Positions 16,301 to 24,233 of a DNA stretch of 24,624 bases are shown here, piece by piece (the stretch's first letter is position 1; each line of letters starts with the position of its first letter). The DNA is from UMGS1519 sp050951005 (GTDB lineage Bacteria; Actinomycetota; Coriobacteriia; Coriobacteriales; Eggerthellaceae): positions 1-24,624 of the forward strand of contig JBMNIP010000003.1 in the NCBI GenBank assembly GCA_050951005.1, given 5' to 3'. The notes beneath the pieces were generated by a model. That model saw nothing but the letters and a program-made list of their open reading frames with translations. It had not been told where the DNA came from and did not search any database. The translations under genes were made by a program, and so were the position numbers.

Positions 16301-16624
16301 AAGACCCTCACCGCGTTTTTTCGGGCGGAGATAAGATGGTTTGCGCCGGATGCGGTAGCGTTTTCCATGTGCCTGGAATTCCAGGCACACGTATGTTTCC
16401 GTATCGGGTGCAGCAAAATCGCTGCGCATCTCCCGCGCGTCACGGGTATCTCCAGACACCGTTCCATACAGGGCATAGGTGATGGCGTCGAATATCGTGG
16501 TTTTCCCCGCTCCGGTATCCCCGCAGATCAAGTACAAACCGTGGTCGCCCAGCTCGGTAAGCGGGATGGTCACGGTATCGGCATAGGGTCCGAATGCGCT
16601 GATGGTCAGGGTCAGCGGGCGCAT
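13349..16624 (-). CDS. sbcC: Exonuclease SbcC, SMC-like ATPase subunit of SbcCD
   Basis: A 1091-residue Rad50/SbcC-type protein. With SbcD it forms a nuclease that cleaves DNA hairpins and processes blocked double-strand ends during replication and repair. The N-terminal half-ATPase carries Walker A GDTGAGKT (35-42). Two long heptad-rich, Glu/Ala/Arg/Gln-rich coiled-coil arms (about 180-540 and 590-880) flank the zinc hook CPVC (558-561), which joins two molecules. The C-terminal half has the ABC signature LSGGES (from 996) and Walker B LDAMFIDEGFG. The length is typical. The ATG directly follows the sbcD stop (TAGATG), so translation is coupled and the two subunits are made together. The frame is intact over 3.3 kb, in contrast to the adjacent gdhA. 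Confidence 0.96.
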   Translation of the reverse strand: MRPLTLTISAFGPYADTVTIPLTELGDHGLYLICGDTGAGKTTIFDAITYALYGTVSGDTRDAREMRSDFAAPDTETYVCLEFQAHGKRYRIRRKPSYLRPKKRGEGLTQEPGSVELERPGLPPLTKDGPVREAVQEILGVDEQQFSQIAMIAQGDFRKLLTASTKDRSAIFRKIFHTDFCVDFQQRLENERKRLERAHQRIATRLAAHADAAEFPDGSPLRETIIAHLEDGTLVGTQLEELLDRQIDADREEHTRLNEELQQVQETYEALSAQQEQARARIKLLERKTGIQAALIREEQELPTAERAFADARSDREEAERLAGQLTLARQQLFDLDAREAARKEAETQAARARTFAEERKQADADLEKQTTALADLDRQLAAHETDAVDAEKAQHALGEAKESLASVEQLLEERHRLDALHKEAQSALDGARERQSNAAKQLASATNRHAELAARRNALKQRYDSLADAAVLLERANCTADALIEQQDTIRSQAEELSKARDAVEMAERELTHARDAYRAAADTADGNQREYAIARRRYLDGQAGILAQSLAPDEPCPVCGAISHPHPAPLAADVPTEDGLHATEECARNSQAHAQALAQAAATAQGILAEKQERLSGLQEAFGMPDAMEQRQQEAAEALESAHAKVREAELRVGQRRQIEQDLARADSAIEQQQSQLDALNQANTEAEQTCAACESTVSERAESLARFDVENESEESLNNKRESARIVLERAKAQAKAAESRLAEREDIASRREATGKRRMEAEQAQKDAAEREQRQATALATAQEAYRQLSDRAPGNRADILARIDELESERARHQAAFDSAERNLNQARSQLAATKAKLDTLTAQIADSPADSEADIAAQLEKTASARDRLNSQIEGPAYRLRHNTALIEQVRREIEEHAGLDEQYRSYAQLALTANGKLTGKARITFETYVQGIYFDRVIDAANRRLGVMTNQRFQLERQSPEESSHQGQSGLDLNVRDHYTGKARSAATLSGGESFMASLSLALGLSDIVQQQAGGIQLDAMFIDEGFGSLDPEALANAIRMLTTLSGNDKIIGIISHVADLQENIDRKIVVEGSPQGSRLRLEV

Positions 16625-17806
16625 CTATTCCCCCTTATCCGAAGGACTTGCGACGGCATCCATAGTCTCTCTGACGATACGGATTTGGTCATTCGTCAGC
16701 TCGGTTGCGTTCATCTTGCGATAGAACCGTGCGAACAGCTCTTCGGGGTTCGGTGCTTCCGCCAGGGGAACGGCCGATGCTTTCAGATCGGTTTCATGAG
16801 AGCGGTTTGCCCGGTATTCGTATCCCATAAGGTTGGGATAGGCACTGCGCAGTCGTTCGCGATCGGAAAGGCTCGGCGTCTCGTCGGTGAGTACCGCATA
16901 GATGTAGTCCTCGTCCGAACAGCCGGCGGCGGTTGCAGCGGCGCGTGCGGTTTCCGACGTCAGATCCGCAACCGACCCTTCGATACGACGCAGATCGTGT
17001 TTCGGGACAATCGGAAGGAAGTCAAAGGTGACCGATCCTTTCGGACCCAGGTTAACGAGCACGGCGCTTTTTTCGTGGCGCGCTTCGGAATACGAATACT
17101 TCAGCAGGCTTCCCGCATAGCGCATCTCCGGTCGTCCTATCTGCTGCGGTCGGTGGATATGCCCGAGCGCGACATAATCGAAGTCGTCGAATACCCGTCC
17201 GTCGACCGCATCGATTCCTCCGATGGCCAATTCGGAATCGCTGCGTTCCGGTTCGGCCGCGGCGTAGGTCACGAATTGGTGGGCGATGAGCACATTGCGT
17301 TCATGAGGGTCGATTGGGCACATGGCCAATGCCCGGCTAATCGCGGCGGTGTAATCATGTCCTATTTCGTCGGCGTTCTCGGGGAAGGCATGTTTCACGT
17401 CGATCGGCTTCAGAAACGGCAGCAGCCAAAAGTTGACGGCGCCATACTCGTCCCGGAACGTCCAGCGTCGCAGCGTGCCATCGTATATCGGGGAAAGTAT
17501 GATCCCGCGCTGTTCCAGCAGCTTTCCGGCATACGATACCCGAGCGGCTGAATCGTGGTTGCCGGCAATTGCCAAACAGGGCAGGTTCACGTCGGCAAGC
17601 GAGGTCAAGAACCAGTCGAAGAGGCCGACCGCCTCTGCCGAAGGTTGGCTCTTGTCATAGAGATCGCCTGCAAGCACTACGGCTTGCACCTGATGCTCGA
17701 TTGCCGATTGCAGGATGTGCTCCAGTGCGAATCGTTGGTCCTCCAGCATGCTGAAGCCGTTCACGACCTTTCCGAGATGCAGGTCGGCCAGATGCAGGAA
17801 TCTCAT
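16625..17806 (-). CDS. sbcD: Exonuclease SbcD, metallophosphoesterase nuclease subunit of SbcCD
   Basis: A 393-residue Mre11/SbcD-type nuclease that needs Mn2+ and partners SbcC. The metal-binding motifs of the calcineurin-like fold are all visible: DLHLGK (Asp8, His10), GDLYD (Asp48), GNHDS (Asn83, His84), a later His in AHQF, and GHIHRPQ. The C-terminal part, containing segments such as FARFYRKMN, would cap the active site and bind the SbcC coiled-coil base. GAGGAG lies about eight bases before the ATG. The gene is first in an sbcD-sbcC operon with no gap between the two reading frames. It is divergent from uvrC, 152 bases away, so their promoters share a short region; I see no clear SOS box there. 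Confidence 0.96.
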   Translation of the reverse strand: MRFLHLADLHLGKVVNGFSMLEDQRFALEHILQSAIEHQVQAVVLAGDLYDKSQPSAEAVGLFDWFLTSLADVNLPCLAIAGNHDSAARVSYAGKLLEQRGIILSPIYDGTLRRWTFRDEYGAVNFWLLPFLKPIDVKHAFPENADEIGHDYTAAISRALAMCPIDPHERNVLIAHQFVTYAAAEPERSDSELAIGGIDAVDGRVFDDFDYVALGHIHRPQQIGRPEMRYAGSLLKYSYSEARHEKSAVLVNLGPKGSVTFDFLPIVPKHDLRRIEGSVADLTSETARAAATAAGCSDEDYIYAVLTDETPSLSDRERLRSAYPNLMGYEYRANRSHETDLKASAVPLAEAPNPEELFARFYRKMNATELTNDQIRIVRETMDAVASPSDKGE

Positions 17807-17945
17807 GTGCTCGTGCTCCTCATTCTCCCTCTATCGTTCCCATCTACTGTAATTGAAAACCGCCCCAACACAGCGAAACGTTGGGCGATACGTTGGTTTT
17901 TCGGTGTCCTGGAGCAAGAGCGGCGGTAGTGTCGCTCCCTTGGCG

Positions 17946-17951
17946 TAGACT
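17946..17951 (+). promoter_or_regulatory. -10 box giving a probable leaderless uvrC transcript
   Basis: TAGACT ends seven bases before the uvrC ATG, the same spacing as at trmFO, and no Shine-Dalgarno sequence is present. Transcription would start at or within a base of the start codon. No clear -35 is visible. Confidence 0.5.
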
Positions 17952-17958
17952 GGCACTG

Positions 17959-19950
17959 ATGACAGAGCGAATCGACACAAGCAACAGCCTTCCGGACGAT
18001 ACCCAACCCGTCAGGGAAAGCCAGGCGGATAAGCTGGCCCGCATCAAGCGCGAGCTCAACGATGTCCCCACCTTGCCCGGAGTCTATCTCTGGAAAGACC
18101 GCAACGGCGAGGTCATCTATGTCGGCAAGGCGCGCCAGCTGCGGGCCCGCATGCGCCAATATGTGAATTTCCAGGACGATCGAGCCAAGATTCCGCTGTT
18201 GGTGGAGCAGATCGACTCCTTCGAATACGTCGTTGCCGGCAACGAGCATGAGGCTCTGGTTCTCGAACGCAACCTGATTACCCGATACCGACCGTTTTTC
18301 AATGCCGACCTGAAAGACGACAAGAGCTACCCGTTCATTGCGATTACCGAAGGCGACGTGTTTCCCGCCATCAAATACACACGCGAGAAACACCGCAAGG
18401 ATACCCGTTACTTCGGCCCATACACCGACAGCCGCGCCGCCCGGGAATTCGTGGACGTGGCGCGCAAGGTGGTTCCCCTCTGTGCTTCGAGCTGTGCCGA
18501 TTGGCGCCGCATGAAGCGGCGGATCGATGCGGACGGCTACGATCAGGAGGTCGCCCGCCAACAGAAGACATGCTTCGACTGCCATGTCGGTCTGGGGCCG
18601 GGTGCCTGCTGCGGGCAGATCGATCCCGTGCACTACCAGGCAAACGTGCGCAAGATCGAGCGCTTCCTTTCCGGAAACCATCGCGAATTCGTCTCTGAGC
18701 TCACCGAGGAGATGCAGGAAGCCGCCGCCGATTTGGACTTCGAGCGCGCCGGCCGGCTGAAAGAGCGCATCGAGGTTGTCGAGTCGTTGTCCAACAAGCA
18801 GCATGTCGTGGTGCAACAGGATCTGAACGCCGATGTGATCGGGGTGTACCGTGAGGAGACGATTGCGGGAGTGCAGATCCTGGCGGTGCGCGAGGGCGCA
18901 GTCATGAACAACGTCGATTTCATCTTGAACAAGGGCAAGGATGTGCCCGACCAGGATCTGATGCATAATTTCCTCCTGCGCTATTACGGCACCACGACAT
19001 CGATTCCCCGCGAAGTGGTCCTTGGGGAGATGCCCGAGGACCGCGAGGTCATGGAGCAGTGGCTTACCGAAAGGCTGGACAGCGTACATGGTGCGAAGGT
19101 CCATTTCATCGCACCGAAGGCGGGGGAGAAACTCAAGCTGCTCGAAATGGCACGCACGAACGCAAAGATGGCACTGTTGCGTTACAAGGTGCGCACGAAC
19201 TACGAGGACAAGCGCACCAACGAGGCGCTGCTGCAGTTGGAAAGCGCCCTTGCCTTGGACAAGCCTCCCATGCGCATCGAATGCTTCGATATCTCCACGA
19301 TCCACGGCAGCTATACGGTGGCATCAATGGTGGTGTTCACGAACGGCAAGCCTGACAAGGGACAGTACCGCCGGTTCAAGATCAAGACCCCCCTCCAGGA
19401 GGCGAACGACTTCCTGTCGATGCAGGAGGTGATGAAGCGGCGCTATGCTCCGGATCGCATGGCCGACGAGCGCTTCGGCAAGAAACCCGACTTGATCATC
19501 CTCGATGGCGGCAAGCCCCAGCTGACCGCGACGATGGAGATGTTCGATCAGATGGGGATACACGATATCGCCCTGTGCGGTTTGGCGAAACGAGACGAGG
19601 AGATTTTCGTGCCCTGGGCTCCCGAGGGCCCTATCATCCTGCCAAGCGGATCGGCGTCGCTCTACCTCGTCAAACGGGTACGAGACGAGGCGCATCGGTT
19701 CGCTATCACCTTCCATCGCCAGCTGCGCGGAAAGGGCATGACGGCAAGCATCCTCGATGAGGTGGAGGGCATAGGGCCGAAGCGCAAGAAGGCGCTGTAT
19801 CGCGCTTTCGGTTCGATGAAGAACATCCGGGCGGCAAGCTTGGAAGAGCTGAAGGCTTCCCATGCGGTTCCGGATGCGGTGGCGGAAGAGCTGTACCGCG
19901 TGCTGAAACAGTATAATGATGAACGGAACGTAACGAAAACCAGCGGCTGA
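17959..19950 (+). CDS. uvrC: Excinuclease ABC subunit C (UvrC)
   Basis: A 663-residue endonuclease that makes both incisions in nucleotide excision repair after UvrA and UvrB mark the lesion. Domains in order: GIY-YIG nuclease (LPGVYLWKD, VIYVGKA; about 35-110), which cuts on the 3' side; a Cys-rich segment (TCFDCHVG...ACCG); the UVR coiled coil that binds UvrB (DFERAGRLKERIEVVE, about 255-280); the RNase H-like domain (ECFDISTIHGS, about 435-600), which cuts on the 5' side; and the tandem helix-hairpin-helix (VEGIGPKRKKAL). The open frame extends 26 codons upstream, but these residues are not family-like and lie across the -10 box, so ATG 17959 is chosen. It heads the uvrC-rapZ-yvcK-whiA cluster. 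Confidence 0.96.
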   Translation: MTERIDTSNSLPDDTQPVRESQADKLARIKRELNDVPTLPGVYLWKDRNGEVIYVGKARQLRARMRQYVNFQDDRAKIPLLVEQIDSFEYVVAGNEHEALVLERNLITRYRPFFNADLKDDKSYPFIAITEGDVFPAIKYTREKHRKDTRYFGPYTDSRAAREFVDVARKVVPLCASSCADWRRMKRRIDADGYDQEVARQQKTCFDCHVGLGPGACCGQIDPVHYQANVRKIERFLSGNHREFVSELTEEMQEAAADLDFERAGRLKERIEVVESLSNKQHVVVQQDLNADVIGVYREETIAGVQILAVREGAVMNNVDFILNKGKDVPDQDLMHNFLLRYYGTTTSIPREVVLGEMPEDREVMEQWLTERLDSVHGAKVHFIAPKAGEKLKLLEMARTNAKMALLRYKVRTNYEDKRTNEALLQLESALALDKPPMRIECFDISTIHGSYTVASMVVFTNGKPDKGQYRRFKIKTPLQEANDFLSMQEVMKRRYAPDRMADERFGKKPDLIILDGGKPQLTATMEMFDQMGIHDIALCGLAKRDEEIFVPWAPEGPIILPSGSASLYLVKRVRDEAHRFAITFHRQLRGKGMTASILDEVEGIGPKRKKALYRAFGSMKNIRAASLEELKASHAVPDAVAEELYRVLKQYNDERNVTKTSG

Positions 19951-19964
19951 GAGCAGGTTTGTGT

Positions 19965-20963
19965 ATGGAAGAGCGCAAGGAGGATATGCCCCTTTCCCAA
20001 GGGGCCGACCAAGATGCGGTTGCCCCGCAGGCAACCGAAGCACACGCAGATCAGGATGAGCCGAAAGCCACGCCCGACCTCATTGTGATTACCGGCATGA
20101 GTGGCGCGGGTCGTACCGAGGCGATGCACACTTTCGAGGATCTGGGATATTTCTGCATCGACAACCTGCCGCCCCGATTGCTGATGAACCTGGTCAGCCT
20201 TTCGACCATTCCCGGCCAATCCGACCAGAACCGTCGATTGGCGGTAGTCTGCGATGCCAGGAACCAGTCCTTCTATGCAGAGCTGAAAGACGAGCTCGCC
20301 CATCTGGATGACGCCCACCTGCGCTATCGCATCATCCTGCTGGACGCGAGCGACGAGTCCATCATCGCCCGTTACAAGTTCAGCCGTAGGCGCCATCCGC
20401 TCTGCACGGATGCGCGCATGACTCTCTACCAGGGCATCCAGGCCGAGCGCCGCCTCCTGGCACCGCTGTACGAAATCGCGGATGCGGTCATCGATACGAC
20501 CAATCTCAGCACGCGCGAGCTGCGTGAGCGCCTGCGGACCATGTTCATGGGAGAGGGCGCCGAGGATACGATGCAGGTATCGGTCTACTCATTCGGGTTC
20601 AAGCACGGATCCCCGGTCGACGCGGATATCGTCATCGATGTGCGCTTCCTGCCGAATCCGTTCTATGAGCCCGAATTGCGCAACCTGACCGGGCGTGACA
20701 AGCTGGTGAGGGATTACGTCCTGAATAAACCCGAGACCCAGCAGTTCATGAATTGCTGGAAGAACCTGTTGGGGTGCATCATGCCCGGCTATCAGAAAGA
20801 GGGCAAGCAGCAGCTTGCTATCGCAATCGGCTGCACAGGCGGACAGCACCGCAGCGTCACCCTTGCAGATGAGACGGGTGCATATCTGAAACGCTTGGGC
20901 TACAACGTAGAGGTCTCGCATCGCGATCTCGCGTTGGCCAACACCATCAAAGTAGGAGCGTGA
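19965..20963 (+). CDS. rapZ: RapZ/YvcJ-family nucleotide-binding protein
   Basis: A 332-residue protein of the RapZ (YvcJ) family. In E. coli RapZ is an adaptor that directs RNase E to the sRNA GlmZ; in Bacillus YvcJ is a GTPase linked to competence. Actinobacterial members are poorly characterised. The P-loop is GMSGAGRT (44-51), with Arg in place of the usual Lys, followed by DLGYFCIDNLPP. The C-terminal domain ends with the conserved GCTGGQHRSVTLAD segment. The first 37 residues are acidic and low in complexity. Start choice is uncertain: ATG 19965 has a weak GAGCAGG upstream; a TTG at 19959 and an ATG at 19986 are alternatives, the latter behind a perfect AAGGAGG that is only two bases away. 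It lies 14 bases after uvrC in the conserved cluster. Confidence 0.92.
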   Translation: MEERKEDMPLSQGADQDAVAPQATEAHADQDEPKATPDLIVITGMSGAGRTEAMHTFEDLGYFCIDNLPPRLLMNLVSLSTIPGQSDQNRRLAVVCDARNQSFYAELKDELAHLDDAHLRYRIILLDASDESIIARYKFSRRRHPLCTDARMTLYQGIQAERRLLAPLYEIADAVIDTTNLSTRELRERLRTMFMGEGAEDTMQVSVYSFGFKHGSPVDADIVIDVRFLPNPFYEPELRNLTGRDKLVRDYVLNKPETQQFMNCWKNLLGCIMPGYQKEGKQQLAIAIGCTGGQHRSVTLADETGAYLKRLGYNVEVSHRDLALANTIKVGA

Positions 20964-20968
20964 CGGAC

Positions 20969-22039
20969 ATGGGGGATCCTTTCAAGTACGATCCGTCCAT
21001 GACGGCATCGTTCAAGGCTATCTCCGACGATGAGCCGCGGCCGAACATGGACAAACTCAACGTTGTCGTTATCGGCGGGGGTACGGGTACCAATACCTCT
21101 ATCCGCACCTTGCTTTCCATGGGAACCCAGGTGTCGGCCGTGGTTGCCATGGCCGATGACGGGGGATCGACCGGTATCATCCGACAAGAGGCCCATGTAA
21201 CTCCTCCGGGAGATGTGCGTAAATGCATCGGCGCCATGGCGGCCGACCAGGACGACCCGATGACCCATGCCTTCAAATACCGTTTCGAGTTCGCGCGCAA
21301 TCATACGCTGGGCAACCTGATGCTCTCGGCGCTTGAACATGAGACCGGATCCTTTGTAGAGGCCATCGCCATCTGCGAGCGGCTCTTGAAAGCACGTGGA
21401 CATACGTATCCGTCGACACTCGACAACGTGTACCTGTCTGCCTATGACGTGGAGGGCAATCTGATAAAAGGCCAGGCGAACGCGAGTCATTCCGAACATG
21501 CGCTGAAGAAGGTCTGGCTCGATTCGGAGGAGACCTGCCGCCCGTATTCGAAGGCGCTCGACGCGATTCGGCAAGCGGATGCCATCGTGCTCGGGCCCGG
21601 CTCGCTGTTCACCTCGATTATCCCGAACCTTCTGGTGCCGGGCGTGACGCAGGCCATCCGCCAATCGGGCGCCTTCACGCTGTTCATATGCAACATGGCA
21701 GACGTGCAGGGCGAAACCCGCGGCATGCGCTCGCGCGACTATATCAAGGCGCTTATCGATCACGGGATGGATGGCCTGATCGATTATGTCCTGCTGCATT
21801 CCAGCACACCCTTGACCTCGGAAGCCGAGGAAGCGGCTCGCTATGAGCTGGTTTCCGCCGCCCATGCCGTGCGGCCGGTGCCAGTCAGCTTCGAGGATGT
21901 GCGCTGGATCGAATCCATCGGCGCGGGCGTGCAGGTGCGCAACTTCTATAACCCGGACGCCCCCCAATGGCATAACCCGGCTTCGCTGCGCCAGGCTCTT
22001 ACGGAGATCTTCGAAAAATGTCTTTCACCACAGATGTGA
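20969..22039 (+). CDS. yvcK: YvcK/CofD-like protein (gluconeogenesis factor family)
   Basis: A 356-residue protein of the CofD-like YvcK family, needed in Bacillus and mycobacteria for normal growth and cell-wall synthesis on gluconeogenic carbon sources; YvcK binds UDP-sugars. The Rossmann motif is VVVIGGGTGT (32-41), followed by ADDGGSTG, PPGDVRKC and the LGNLML segment. LGPGSLFTSIIPNLLVPG and CNMADVQGET are further family marks. About 28 residues precede the fold, slightly longer than usual. ATG 20969 is preferred because TAGGAG (20953-20958) is ten bases away; a GTG at 20960 overlapping the rapZ stop is one base from the same site. The gene overlaps whiA by 22 bases. Confidence 0.92.
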   Translation: MGDPFKYDPSMTASFKAISDDEPRPNMDKLNVVVIGGGTGTNTSIRTLLSMGTQVSAVVAMADDGGSTGIIRQEAHVTPPGDVRKCIGAMAADQDDPMTHAFKYRFEFARNHTLGNLMLSALEHETGSFVEAIAICERLLKARGHTYPSTLDNVYLSAYDVEGNLIKGQANASHSEHALKKVWLDSEETCRPYSKALDAIRQADAIVLGPGSLFTSIIPNLLVPGVTQAIRQSGAFTLFICNMADVQGETRGMRSRDYIKALIDHGMDGLIDYVLLHSSTPLTSEAEEAARYELVSAAHAVRPVPVSFEDVRWIESIGAGVQVRNFYNPDAPQWHNPASLRQALTEIFEKCLSPQM

Positions 22040-22956
22040 AAAACGAGATGACTAGGGTGCCGTCGACGTGCTCGCATTGCGATGCGGCCGTGCTCTCGGG
22101 GCTTATGCGAACCGAGGGGAGCCTGTTCTTCTCGGGAAAGGGACGCTATCGCGTCGAGATGTCCACCGATATCCCTGCAGTTGCACGCCTGACGATCCGC
22201 CTGCTCCACGGCCTGTACAAGCTTCGCACGGAACTGACGGTTCGGCGCAGCGTGCTGCATAAGACCCCGAACTACCTGATTACAGTTCCCGGGCAACCGC
22301 ACATGGAAGAGACGCTGCGCACGCTCGGCATCGTGGATGAGAAGGGGTTTGTCGCGGGTATCGCTCCACATCTGGTGAATAAGCGCTGCGATCAGGCAGC
22401 ATATCTGCGCGGTATCTTCATGGGGGCGGGTTTCGTTGCCGATCCCAAGGGCGATTTCCATTTCGAGATGACGATCGAAAACGAGCAGCTGGCGAACGAC
22501 ATCGCCGAGCTGATGCGGAGCAACGGCATCAATGCCCGTATCATGAACCGGCGCAACTCGTTTCTGGTGTACCTGAAAAGCGGAAGCGCCATCACCTCGT
22601 TCCTTGCACTCACCGAAGCGCATCAGAGCGTCCTGACCATGGAGAACGAGCGGGTGATCAAGAGCTTGCGCAATGATGTCAACCGCCAGGTGAATGCCGA
22701 GATCGCCAATCAAGCGAAGAGCTCGGAAGCCGCTGTCGAGCAGGTTGTTGCCATCCGCAAGGTCCTGGGCCGATACGCAATGGACGATCTGCCGCCGGCG
22801 CTTCGGGAATATATCAGCCTGCGCATCGCCTATCCCGGTGCCAGCCTGAAGGAGCTCGGTGCCCATGCTGATCCTCCGCTTTCGAAGAGCGCTATCTATC
22901 ATCGGGTCCGGCGCATCGAGCAGATGGCCCAAGATATTGATGCCGGCACGGGATGA
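22018..22956 (+). CDS. whiA: WhiA sporulation/cell-division regulator homologue
   Basis: A 312-residue WhiA protein, a transcription factor found across Gram-positive bacteria. It controls sporulation septation in Streptomyces and affects division and chromosome segregation in Bacillus. The N-terminal part (about 10-200) has the LAGLIDADG homing-endonuclease-like fold, seen here as AAVLSGLMRTEGSL and AAYLRGIFMGAGFV, with catalytic acidic residues not retained, as is normal for the family. The C-terminal part (about 220-305) is the helix-turn-helix DNA-binding domain, ending LKELGAHADPPLSKSAIYHRVRRI. The start lies inside yvcK with a 22-base overlap, implying coupled translation. The rapZ-yvcK-whiA order is one of the most conserved in Gram-positive bacteria and confirms the assignment. 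Confidence 0.96.
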   Translation: MSFTTDVKNEMTRVPSTCSHCDAAVLSGLMRTEGSLFFSGKGRYRVEMSTDIPAVARLTIRLLHGLYKLRTELTVRRSVLHKTPNYLITVPGQPHMEETLRTLGIVDEKGFVAGIAPHLVNKRCDQAAYLRGIFMGAGFVADPKGDFHFEMTIENEQLANDIAELMRSNGINARIMNRRNSFLVYLKSGSAITSFLALTEAHQSVLTMENERVIKSLRNDVNRQVNAEIANQAKSSEAAVEQVVAIRKVLGRYAMDDLPPALREYISLRIAYPGASLKELGAHADPPLSKSAIYHRVRRIEQMAQDIDAGTG

Positions 22957-23056
22957 CCGCCTTTTCTAGTACCACATGTTTTTGCTTCTGACCGATAATT
23001 CTGCCGTTCGGATGGGCGAGTCGTGCACTGTTTCAGTTTTGTTTCCTGCTTTCCTA

Positions 23057-23092
23057 TATACTGGGTGGCGGACGTAGGACGATATTCCTACG
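23057..23092 (+). promoter_or_regulatory. gap promoter -10 box and leader hairpin
   Basis: TATACT (23057-23062) is the likely -10, about 95 bases before the gap ATG; a clear -35 is missing. Just downstream CGTAGGA (23073-23079) and TCCTACG (23086-23092) form a perfect 7-bp stem with a 6-base loop, at the expected 5' end of the transcript. It could be a repressor site or a stabilising leader hairpin. The rest of the region between whiA and gap shows no terminator I can support. Confidence 0.5.
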
Positions 23093-23156
23093 CACAGGGG
23101 TGCGTTGCTGGCAGGTGGCGAACTTCCTGTATCGCTGACAACCGAAAGGGGTTTTC

Positions 23157-24158
23157 ATGACGACGAAGGTAGGTATCAACGGCTTCGGACGTATCGGGCG
23201 CATGGCGTTCCGGGCGATGTTCGACGATCCCGACCTCGAAGTTGTTGCCGTAAATGACCCGGGTACTTTGAGCTCGATGGTGCATCTGCTGAAGTACGAC
23301 TCGGTGCAAGGACGCGCATTCGATGACGTTGCCGCCGGGGACGGCTGCATTATCGTCGATGGGAAGGAAGTAAAGGTCACCTCGACCCGCGTTCCCGCAG
23401 AGATTCCCTGGGGCGATTTGGGAGTCGATGTCGTGGTCGAGTCCACTGGCCATTTCCGGGATGCGAACGATGCACGGGCCCATCTTGACCAGGGCGCGAA
23501 GAAGGTCGTCATTACCGCACCGGGCAAGAACGAGGATAAGACCATCGTCATGGGAGTCAATGACGACACCTACGATCCGGCAACGGACAACATCGTCTCG
23601 AACGCTTCCTGCACAACCAACTGCCTGGCGCCGATCATGAAGGTCCTGCTGAAGAACTTCGGTGTCCAGCGCGGATTCATGAACACCATCCATTCCTACA
23701 CGAACGACCAGCGTATCCTTGACCAGAACCACAAGGATTTGCGCCGTGCACGCGCAGCGGCGCTTTCGCAGATTCCCACCACGACCGGGGCGGCTCGTGC
23801 AGTCTCCTTGGTGCTTCCCGAGCTCAAGGGCAAGCTGGAGGGCATGTCGACGCGCGTTCCGACGCCGACCGGCTCCATGGTGTATCTGACCTGCGAGTTG
23901 GAGCAGGACGTGACCGCCGATATGGTCGATGCGGCAATGCGCGAGGCTTCCGAAACCTATTTGAAGGGTTATTTGGAATTCTGCGAAGACCCGATCGTCT
24001 CTGCCGATGTCATCCATAATCCGCATTCATCGATTTACGATTCGCTGTTGACCAAGGTAATCGGCGATAAGAGCAACTTTGTCCAGATAATCGCCTGGTA
24101 TGACAACGAATGGGGCTACTCATGCCGCGTGAAGGATCTGGTGAAGATTCTGCTGTAG
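23157..24158 (+). CDS. gap: Glyceraldehyde-3-phosphate dehydrogenase, NAD-dependent type I
   Basis: A 333-residue glycolytic enzyme that oxidises glyceraldehyde 3-phosphate to 1,3-bisphosphoglycerate. The NAD fold begins GINGFGRIGR (6-15), and Asp34 (VND) favours NAD over NADP. The catalytic Cys152 lies in SNASCTTNC and the base His179 in TIHSYT. The phosphate-binding segment TTTGAARA and the C-terminal WYDNEWGYS are intact. AAAGGGG (23145-23151) five bases ahead supports the start. The leader is about 90 bases and contains a hairpin. It is followed by a strong terminator and then pgk, giving the common gap-pgk order. It starts 200 bases after whiA with its own -10 box, so it is probably a separate transcription unit. 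Confidence 0.97.
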   Translation: MTTKVGINGFGRIGRMAFRAMFDDPDLEVVAVNDPGTLSSMVHLLKYDSVQGRAFDDVAAGDGCIIVDGKEVKVTSTRVPAEIPWGDLGVDVVVESTGHFRDANDARAHLDQGAKKVVITAPGKNEDKTIVMGVNDDTYDPATDNIVSNASCTTNCLAPIMKVLLKNFGVQRGFMNTIHSYTNDQRILDQNHKDLRRARAAALSQIPTTTGAARAVSLVLPELKGKLEGMSTRVPTPTGSMVYLTCELEQDVTADMVDAAMREASETYLKGYLEFCEDPIVSADVIHNPHSSIYDSLLTKVIGDKSNFVQIIAWYDNEWGYSCRVKDLVKILL

Positions 24159-24170
24159 GCACTGCTGTGG

Positions 24171-24233
24171 GACCGGTTCAGTGATTTCCAAAGCGCTTCA
24201 AGTGTTCGGAATCAACGAACCGGTCTCTTTTTT
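24171..24233 (+). terminator. Intrinsic terminator or attenuator between gap and pgk
   Basis: GACCGGTTC (24171-24179) pairs perfectly with GAACCGGTC (24217-24225) and is followed at once by TCTTTTTT (24226-24233). The enclosed segment can fold further (GATTTCC with GGAATC, one bulge; and AAGCGCTT). It begins 13 bases after the gap stop codon. Confidence 0.85.

Noticed and set aside
17803..19305. Open frame of 500 codons on the minus strand opposite uvrC
   Set aside because: Shadow of uvrC, and it would also overlap the sbcD start region.
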